From NCBI GenBank assembly GCA_900548815.1, contig URLR01000058.1:1-11559 (forward strand): 11,559 nt of DNA, in the 5' to 3' direction. The DNA comes from an uncultured Collinsella sp. GTDB taxonomy: Bacteria > Actinomycetota > Coriobacteriia > Coriobacteriales > Coriobacteriaceae. Under the pieces are notes generated by a model. The model was given only the letters and a program-made list of their open reading frames with translations. It was not told where the DNA came from and did not search any database. Numbering within the stretch: position 1 is the stretch's first letter; each line of letters starts with the position of its first letter. Below, piece by piece: positions 6,885-11,559 of the stretch. A program made the position numbers and the translations under genes.

Positions 6885-7934
6885 CTACCCTTGCGTTTCG
6901 CCATTGGTCGCTTCGTTGATGGCGCGGTACTCGGCGCTTAGTTCGCGCGCCAGCTCTTCCTTGCTTGGAAGATACGGCAGGTATTTGGCGGCAAACACTT
7001 GGTCGTTGTCTTCGGGCAGCGTGTACTCGACAATCGAATCGCTTTTGTCCGCGCAGAGCACGATGCCTATGGGCGGATTGTCGCCTTCGTTCATGAGCTC
7101 GCGCGTGTAGTAGTTCACATACATTTGCATCTGGCCCAGGTCCTGATGCGTAAGGTCGTCCGTCTTAAGGTCGATGAGCACGAAGCAGCGCATCAGATAG
7201 TTGTAAAAAACAAGGTCAATATAGAAATGGCGCCCATCAAAGGTGATGCGCTTTTGGCGCGCCTCGAAAGCGAAACCACGGCCAAGCTCCAGCAGGAACT
7301 TCTGAAGATGCGTGATGAGCGCCTGCTCTAGATCGCTCTCGCGAAACGCAGTATCGTCCGAGAAACCTAAAAACTCCAGTACATATGGGTCGCGGATGAT
7401 ATCCTCGGGGCGACGAGCCGGGGCGCTCTTTTGGATTTCCTGGGTGACGGCCTCCTTGTCCTTGCTGGCAAGTAGGCGCTCGCGGAACATGGTGTTGATC
7501 TGGCGTTCGAGCTGACGCGTGCTCCAACGAGAATCGGCGCATTCGTTCATGTACCATGTTCGAGCATCAGGGTCAGTTATACGCGATAACCTGCGGTAAT
7601 GTGTCCAATTCAATTCGGAACGCAGCGCGTTCCGGATTGGGAACGCAAGATAAAACTGACGCATGTATCTTAAGCTTCTGGCGTTGAAGCCTCTGCCAAA
7701 ATCCTTAGTCAATCTAACGGCAAGTTCGTCGATCAGTGCATCGCCATACTTGGCGCGCTCCTCTCCGCCCTGTTCATCAACAATACTCTTGCCGATCTCC
7801 CAATATGCCTCAACCATCGCAAAGTTAACGGCGGTATAGGCCTTGTCGCGAGCGGCGTTGAGAATCGAGGAGACCTGCTTGTAAAAACCTTCGGGCACGA
7901 TTGCCGATTCTCCACGGTTTACTAGTTCACCCAT
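6885..7934 (-). CDS. YhcG/DUF1016-type PD-(D/E)xK nuclease domain protein
   Basis: This is a predicted DNA-cleaving protein of the PD-(D/E)xK superfamily; the cellular role of this family is not settled. The protein has 349 residues. The N-terminal DUF1016 helical domain spans about 15-155 and includes the typical RSLRYMRQFY, LNWTHYRRL and WSTRQLERQI segments. The C-terminal nuclease domain spans about 180-330, with FYIDLVFYN (Asp240) and LIDLKT (Asp255, Lys257) as the probable metal-binding and catalytic residues, and QMQMYVNYY after them. The start is ATG 7934, with GTGGGG about 8 bases upstream; the adjoining GTG 7937 is possible, and a better GAGGAA lies further up. Such genes are common as isolated accessory genes on genomic islands and near restriction systems, but no methylase or restriction gene is next to this one. 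The catalytic residues look intact. The 3' flank appears decayed. Confidence 0.93.
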   Translation of the reverse strand: MGELVNRGESAIVPEGFYKQVSSILNAARDKAYTAVNFAMVEAYWEIGKSIVDEQGGEERAKYGDALIDELAVRLTKDFGRGFNARSLRYMRQFYLAFPIRNALRSELNWTHYRRLSRITDPDARTWYMNECADSRWSTRQLERQINTMFRERLLASKDKEAVTQEIQKSAPARRPEDIIRDPYVLEFLGFSDDTAFRESDLEQALITHLQKFLLELGRGFAFEARQKRITFDGRHFYIDLVFYNYLMRCFVLIDLKTDDLTHQDLGQMQMYVNYYTRELMNEGDNPPIGIVLCADKSDSIVEYTLPEDNDQVFAAKYLPYLPSKEELARELSAEYRAINEATNGETQG

Positions 7935-8027
7935 CACTGTCGCCCCACTTTCCTCTTGTGGAATGCATCTTTAACGCATTTAGTTTAAAGCCTCGCGCGG
8001 ACACGAATTGCTATGTTGTCTGGCACC

Positions 8028-8057
8028 TTCGCATGGGAGCCTTGCGGTGGTTAAAAT
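8028..8057 (+). promoter_or_regulatory. candidate promoter of the PH-domain gene
   Basis: TTCGCA (8028-8033) and TAAAAT (8052-8057) are separated by 18 bases and match the -35 and -10 consensus at 4 and 5 of 6 positions. They sit in the 168-base divergent region between the nuclease and PH-domain genes. This favours the start at 8103 over the GTG at 8058, which would abut the -10. Confidence 0.4.
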
Positions 8058-8102
8058 GTGACCATAGAGGCAGTTTTAGCGAACCCCGCGGGAGTGACGC
8101 GT

Positions 8103-8372
8103 ATGGACAACAACACGCTGCTGTTCCAAGACAAAGGTTCGGGTAGGTTTAAAGACGTCAAGATCTACCCTAACCGCATCGAGGTGCTCAAGAAGGGCAC
8201 TTTTGGTGGCAAGCACACCGAGATTGTTTATCTTAAGGACATTACGGGGGTCAGCAGGATCAAGGGCCGCGACGTTTTCCTACGTAACAGGCTGTTGACT
8301 GCCTGTGTCTTTAGTCTGAGCAGCCGCTCCCAAGCTCAGGAGTTCGTGAATGCGCTGAACATGGTGATGTAG
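8103..8372 (+). CDS. small bacterial PH-like domain protein (DUF4429-like)
   Basis: This 89-residue protein is almost exactly one pleckstrin-homology-like domain. It has a run of short beta strands (TLLFQDKGSGRF, VKIYPNRIEVLKKG, TEIVYLKDITGVSRI, LTACVFSLSS) and a closing amphipathic helix (SQAQEFVNALNMVM). The pattern resembles the short actinobacterial PH domains often joined to a SHOCT segment, which is absent here. There is no signal peptide or membrane segment, so it is probably cytoplasmic. Its ligand and role are unknown. The start is chosen for GGGAG (8090-8094), 8 bases upstream of ATG 8103; a GTG at 8058 would add 15 residues outside the domain. It is divergent from the nuclease and converges on the PI-PLC gene. 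Confidence 0.8.
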   Translation: MDNNTLLFQDKGSGRFKDVKIYPNRIEVLKKGTFGGKHTEIVYLKDITGVSRIKGRDVFLRNRLLTACVFSLSSRSQAQEFVNALNMVM

Positions 8373-8397
8373 CCGATAACGGTGTTCGGGCTAAGGT

Positions 8398-8431
8398 AAA
8401 AATCGGGGCGCAGAACGGTATTCTGCGCCCC
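8398..8431 (-). terminator. Rho-independent terminator of the PI-PLC gene
   Basis: GGGGCGCAGAA (8405-8415) pairs perfectly over 11 bases with TTCTGCGCCCC (8421-8431) around a 5-base loop. Read on the minus strand, the hairpin is followed by GATTTTTA, so it acts on the gene that stops at 8468. On the plus strand it is followed by CCCAATTG with no T tract, so it is not a standard terminator for the PH-domain gene. Confidence 0.85.
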
Positions 8432-8467
8432 CCCAATTGAGTCGATGTGTCTAAAAGGCGGGCTTGC

Positions 8468-10954
8468 CTATTCGCTGTCGTCCCCAACGTTTTCGCGGTC
8501 ATTGGCAAGCATCGCCGCGCCGGCGACCGTTGTCGCCACGGCGGCGGCAGCGAGCCCGGCGGCAACGCCAGAGCCGTCGCCCGTGTCGGCGAGTTTTCCG
8601 GTCGAGCCCTTGCTCTTGTTGCCGCCGCCGTTCTTGTCGGCGCCGTCTGCGTTGGAACCCGTGCCGCTACCGGTGCCGCCTGCACTGCCCGAGGCCGCTA
8701 CGGTAAAGCTTGCGGCTCCATCGCTGGCGAGCGTGTAGTTCTGCGCCGCGTCGCCCAAGAGACCGTTCACGCGCACCCAGTACGTTCCTGCGGCAAATGT
8801 TTCGCCCTCGGCCATTGCTGTGCCCGGAGCGCCGTTCGCGTCGTGCACAAACTCGAGCTGGGCCGTGCAAGCATCGGTTTCGAGCTTGCCCTCGAGTGAT
8901 GCCGCAATCTTGGCGCGCACGTCTTCGCCGGCCTTAAGGCCTTCGAGTCCCTCAAAATGGGGCGTCAGCACGCGCGGGTCGATATCGATGGGCACAGGAC
9001 CTTGCAGCCCCGTAGCGGTCTCGTTGCCCAGGGCGTCGACATCCACGTATTCGATGGTAAACGCGCTGCCAGAAGCGGCCACGTTGAGTACGTTGCTGCT
9101 GTTAACGAGGCGGAAATGACCCTCGCCAACGGTCTTGCCATCCTGGAATGAGGCATCGCTCAGCGAGTCGCTGTACGTCATGCGCATGCGGGTCGGGAGA
9201 TAGTACGGGAGATAGTACGAAGCCGTCTGCTTGTGCTCCGTATCGTAATTGCGCTGGTAGATGCTCCGGGCCAGCGCCGCATCAACAAAGTCGGATGCGA
9301 TGATGCCAATGTGCTTGAGGTAATCTGACTTCGCATCCTTGTTGTCGCTGGGGTTGATGTACGGGCTCTTGTACAGATGCTCGTTGACCACTCGTGCCGA
9401 GGTAAAAGGATTGCCTCCGTGCGACAAGCCCGTGCAGCTGGTGTAGTTGATAGACCAGCAACGCTCCTGGACTGGCACATTGGCCCCGTCATCGTCCACG
9501 ACGTCCACCTTGTTGCGCGTGCGCCCGGTCGTTTCCTTCAGCGCATTATCGACCCAGCTGAGCTTGTCGGTTCCCGTGAGTTTGTACTTGTCCTGGGCAT
9601 ATACCTTGGTGCAATAGGGCTCTTCATTGCCCGTTTCCCCTATGGCTTCAAATCCCCGCGCGTCTTGGACGAGACACATCGACTGCCCGGAATGCGCCTT
9701 GATCTTGTCATCCCATTGGGTGAGGTCGAGGCCCCACGTGTGGCCGCTTACGCTGTTGCCGGCGAGCCCAAATCGACGCAGCAGGACGATCTTTCCGCGC
9801 ACCTCGCCCAGCGTGGGGACGTGGCTCGACGTGTAGAACAGGTTGGGGTTATCGGCCATAACCTTGGCGAAGGCCGTCGTTATGCTTTCGTCGGTAGCCT
9901 CATCGTTGCCGCGCGATGCGAGCATGATGAGCGCTTCTGACGGGTTTTCGTTCAAAAACGTTTTGAAGTACCCGATGACATCGGAGAGATGCAGATAGTT
10001 CCCGTCTTTTTTGAGTAGGTAGAAAATCCCGTGGTCGATGCCGGGGTCATCGCCCTTTCCGAGCCGGATATCAAAATAGCGAATGCCTTCGAGCAACTGC
10101 GTGGGAATGTAATCCTGCTGGCATTTTACTTGCGAGGATTGGGGCTCAGTGTCGTTGTCCACGCTGCAGGTGCCCGAATCGTGCGTACCCGGGATGCTCA
10201 GCTCGTCGAGGAACTTGTCGTCGTCGACGTATTTCATCCAACATGGTCCGTCGACGTAGCTGCTGTACGTGATCCAGTCGAGGCTGCTAACCGTGGCATC
10301 GTTCTTTTTCATGTCGTAACCGATAAGTTCGAGCTCCCACGGAATGCTCTTACTCTTATGGCAGATCTTATTGTTGTCCTGGTCTTTGCCGTTCGATTCT
10401 ATTGCCAGGTACTTAATGTCTTTTTTCTCGGTTTCTTTCTCGACCGTGCGGTCTCGGATGATGTAGGTTCCGTTTGATTGACGCTCGAACGCAAAAGCGC
10501 GGCTGGGCTTGTTGTCATACTCGCCGCCCCATACGTGGATGACCTTTCCATCTTTGTCCGAGTCGTCGTCGACCGACCAAATGCTGTAGCCCGTCTTTTT
10601 ATGCTCTTCGAAATTGAGCAAGGTGCGGATGGCGTACCAGTTTGTATCGTCCTTCTTGGTCGTTACGTTCTCAAGGATGAGCTTGCTGGACGTGCCGTCG
10701 TTAAACAGGTGGCAGACGTTGCCGCGAACGTTGCCGTCTTGGTTGACGCTCGCGGTGCGAAAATAGCCCGCGGGGCGAAGGCGAATGACGAAATTGTGGA
10801 GGCTGTCCGACGCTGTGGCAGCGTCGTCTGCAAATGCCGCGCGCACGGGAAGGCCCAATCCCGCGGTTTCGGGCAGGCTTACAAAAGGCGACAATGCTGC
10901 GAGTCCTAGGCCCAACGTGAATGCTCGACGGCTGATGGCGTGGTGTTCGGTCAT
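8468..10954 (-). CDS. secreted, wall-anchored PI-PLC-type phosphodiesterase
   Basis: This 828-residue surface enzyme is predicted to cleave phosphatidylinositol or a related glycerophosphodiester. A Tat-type signal (SRRAF, 8-12) and hydrophobic stretch end near AFA/DD (42). Residues 50-210 form a beta-rich region that may be a ricin-like trefoil. The PI-PLC X domain covers about 240-420: GTHDS with His258/Asp259, YFDIRL with Asp295/Arg297, DHGIFY with His308, and NPSEALIMLASR (337-348). These include both catalytic His residues and the Asp and Arg known from Bacillus PI-PLC. The ASDFVD segment lies further on, then a beta-rich region and a Gly/Ser/Asn linker. The end is LADTG (788-792), a hydrophobic helix and a short tail, as in sortase substrates, although the tail is acidic instead of basic. 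The start is fixed by GGAGGAG just upstream. The real substrate could be another lipid, a glycan anchor or a teichoic-type polymer. Confidence 0.92.
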   Translation of the reverse strand: MTEHHAISRRAFTLGLGLAALSPFVSLPETAGLGLPVRAAFADDAATASDSLHNFVIRLRPAGYFRTASVNQDGNVRGNVCHLFNDGTSSKLILENVTTKKDDTNWYAIRTLLNFEEHKKTGYSIWSVDDDSDKDGKVIHVWGGEYDNKPSRAFAFERQSNGTYIIRDRTVEKETEKKDIKYLAIESNGKDQDNNKICHKSKSIPWELELIGYDMKKNDATVSSLDWITYSSYVDGPCWMKYVDDDKFLDELSIPGTHDSGTCSVDNDTEPQSSQVKCQQDYIPTQLLEGIRYFDIRLGKGDDPGIDHGIFYLLKKDGNYLHLSDVIGYFKTFLNENPSEALIMLASRGNDEATDESITTAFAKVMADNPNLFYTSSHVPTLGEVRGKIVLLRRFGLAGNSVSGHTWGLDLTQWDDKIKAHSGQSMCLVQDARGFEAIGETGNEEPYCTKVYAQDKYKLTGTDKLSWVDNALKETTGRTRNKVDVVDDDGANVPVQERCWSINYTSCTGLSHGGNPFTSARVVNEHLYKSPYINPSDNKDAKSDYLKHIGIIASDFVDAALARSIYQRNYDTEHKQTASYYLPYYLPTRMRMTYSDSLSDASFQDGKTVGEGHFRLVNSSNVLNVAASGSAFTIEYVDVDALGNETATGLQGPVPIDIDPRVLTPHFEGLEGLKAGEDVRAKIAASLEGKLETDACTAQLEFVHDANGAPGTAMAEGETFAAGTYWVRVNGLLGDAAQNYTLASDGAASFTVAASGSAGGTGSGTGSNADGADKNGGGNKSKGSTGKLADTGDGSGVAAGLAAAAVATTVAGAAMLANDRENVGDDSE

Positions 10955-10997
10955 AACTCCTCCGTTCGCAGGGTGCGGTTATGCGCTCGTTTTGGAT

Positions 10998-11003
10998 ACT
11001 ATA
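10998..11003 (-). promoter_or_regulatory. candidate -10 box of the PI-PLC gene
   Basis: The minus strand reads TATAGT, 43 bases before the ATG at 10954. The -35 position (around 11020-11026, GACGCC) does not match the consensus, so either a regulator is needed or the call is wrong. The rest of 10955-11093 shows nothing else I can support. Confidence 0.3.
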
Positions 11004-11093
11004 CTGCCCAGATGTTTAAAGGCGTCGGCTTAAATTGTCTGCATGGCGCTATTAATCGGCGGGCGGACGTGCTGAGGCGCTTGTCTATTGGTG

Positions 11094-11511
11094 CTACTGG
11101 CGCGCTTGGGATAGTTTTGGAGTCCGGCATCCTCGCGTTCGCCAGCTACCGGCATAAGAAAGGGAGGGCCGGTGAGCCGACCCTCCCTTGGTGCGAAGCG
11201 TTGGGTTACTGTCGCTTGCTTCGCTGCGCTCGTGTTTCCCGTTGCGCTCGCCAGTCGCTTGGCGCTTAATCTCGATATCGTCGAGCTTAACATCCATAGC
11301 CTCGGTCTTGGCCTTGGCGATATCATCGGCAAATTCCAGGGACTTCATCATGGTCTCGACGGCGTCCTTGTGCTCTTCGACGTTGTCGATGCTCACGTAG
11401 ACGCTGCCGCCGCCGGCTTCGGTGAAGTACTCAGTCGTCACGCCGCCCGAGTGTGTATAGGAAGCGTTGCGCCAAGTCTTGCCGTTGTACTTGACGGGGT
11501 CATTCTCGGTC
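11094..11511 (-). CDS. C-terminal part of an unrecognised protein (5' truncated, odd 3' end)
   Basis: The gene enters from the right contig end; the first genomic codon is ACC (11510-11508), after the adapter. The first 80 or so residues (NGKTWRNASYTHSGG, YFTEAGGGSVYVSIDNVEEH, VETMMKSLEFADDIAKAK) look like a real extracellular or lipoprotein-like C-terminal domain, with an EYFTEAGGGSVYVSI strand pair and a closing helix. I do not recognise the family, and the N-terminus that would show a signal peptide is missing. After about LDDIEIKRQ (near 11270) the frame continues as low-quality, charged sequence through a clear terminator hairpin to TAG 11096-11094. The natural stop is therefore probably upstream of 11189; TAA at 11208-11206 in another frame is one option. 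The leading residues MGSEMCIRDR seen on translation are adapter. Confidence 0.6.
11154..11189 (-). terminator. Rho-independent terminator of the right-end gene
   Basis: AAGGGAGGGCCGG (11160-11172) pairs with CCGACCCTCCCTT (11177-11189) with one mismatch around the loop TGAG. On the minus strand the hairpin is followed by a TTTCTT-like tract, so it terminates transcription coming from the right-end gene. It lies inside the open frame of that gene, which conflicts with the annotated stop further on. Confidence 0.85.
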
Positions 11512-11559
11512 CTGTCTCTTATACACATCTCCGAGCCCACGAGACGGACTCCTATCTCG
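11512..11559. other. Nextera i7 sequencing adapter, not genomic
   Basis: This is the exact reverse complement of positions 1-48: the mosaic end CTGTCTCTTATACACATCT starts at 11512, then the read-2 arm, the index GGACTCCT and the P7 end. It forms a perfect 48-base terminal inverted repeat with the left end, which must not be read as a transposon or phage terminus. Confidence 0.98.

Noticed and set aside
9377..9940. Plus-strand frames opposite the PI-PLC gene (also at 10031-10909)
   Set aside because: They are shadows within one continuous, motif-rich minus-strand gene.
11206..11275. Short GCGCTCG/GCTTCGC-like repeats as a CRISPR or REP array
   Set aside because: The units are too short and irregular, with no constant spacer length; probably compositional.

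Overview
The window looks like one complete assembled contig from a high-GC, Gram-positive-type actinobacterium. The most likely group is Coriobacteriia, close to Collinsella. This is an inference from the GC-rich codon use, the clear Shine-Dalgarno sites, a Tat-exported surface protein with an LADTG sorting motif, and proline/tyrosine-rich membrane proteins. No rRNA or other taxonomic marker is present. Both ends are not genomic: bases 1-48 and 11512-11559 are the same Illumina Nextera i7 adapter in inverted orientation. The genomic insert is therefore about 49-11511, and the genes at both ends are cut by the contig boundary.

Left part (49-2601, + strand): the C-terminal two thirds of ruvB (Holliday-junction helicase), then a complete fhs (formate-tetrahydrofolate ligase) with its own candidate promoter and a strong terminator. 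Next (2720-3709, +) is a single-pass membrane protein with a Pro/Tyr-rich cytoplasmic region carrying three Thr-x-Val motifs and a C-terminal tail of four heptads. A convergent gene (3722-4903, -) encodes a cation diffusion facilitator metal exporter with a seemingly duplicated C-terminal domain. A divergent gene (5122-6459, +) encodes an unrecognised protein with two zinc ribbons.

Middle (6460-8431): a 425-base stretch without an intact gene holds possible RNA structure, a terminator and a probable decayed coding remnant. It is followed by a YhcG/DUF1016-type PD-(D/E)xK nuclease (-) and a divergent small PH-domain protein (+).

Right part (8398-11511, - strand): a large secreted, probably wall-anchored PI-PLC-like phosphodiesterase with its own terminator, then the 3' part of an unrecognised gene whose reading frame runs through an apparent terminator.

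The genes do not form one pathway. Most have their own promoter or terminator signals and strand changes are frequent, so this is mainly chromosomal housekeeping and cell-envelope material plus one possibly mobile nuclease gene. I see no CRISPR array, IS element, tRNA or rRNA. The best leads are the PI-PLC surface protein, the Thr-motif membrane protein and the unexplained 6460-6884 stretch. The adapter sequence at both ends should be removed before any protein from this contig is deposited.
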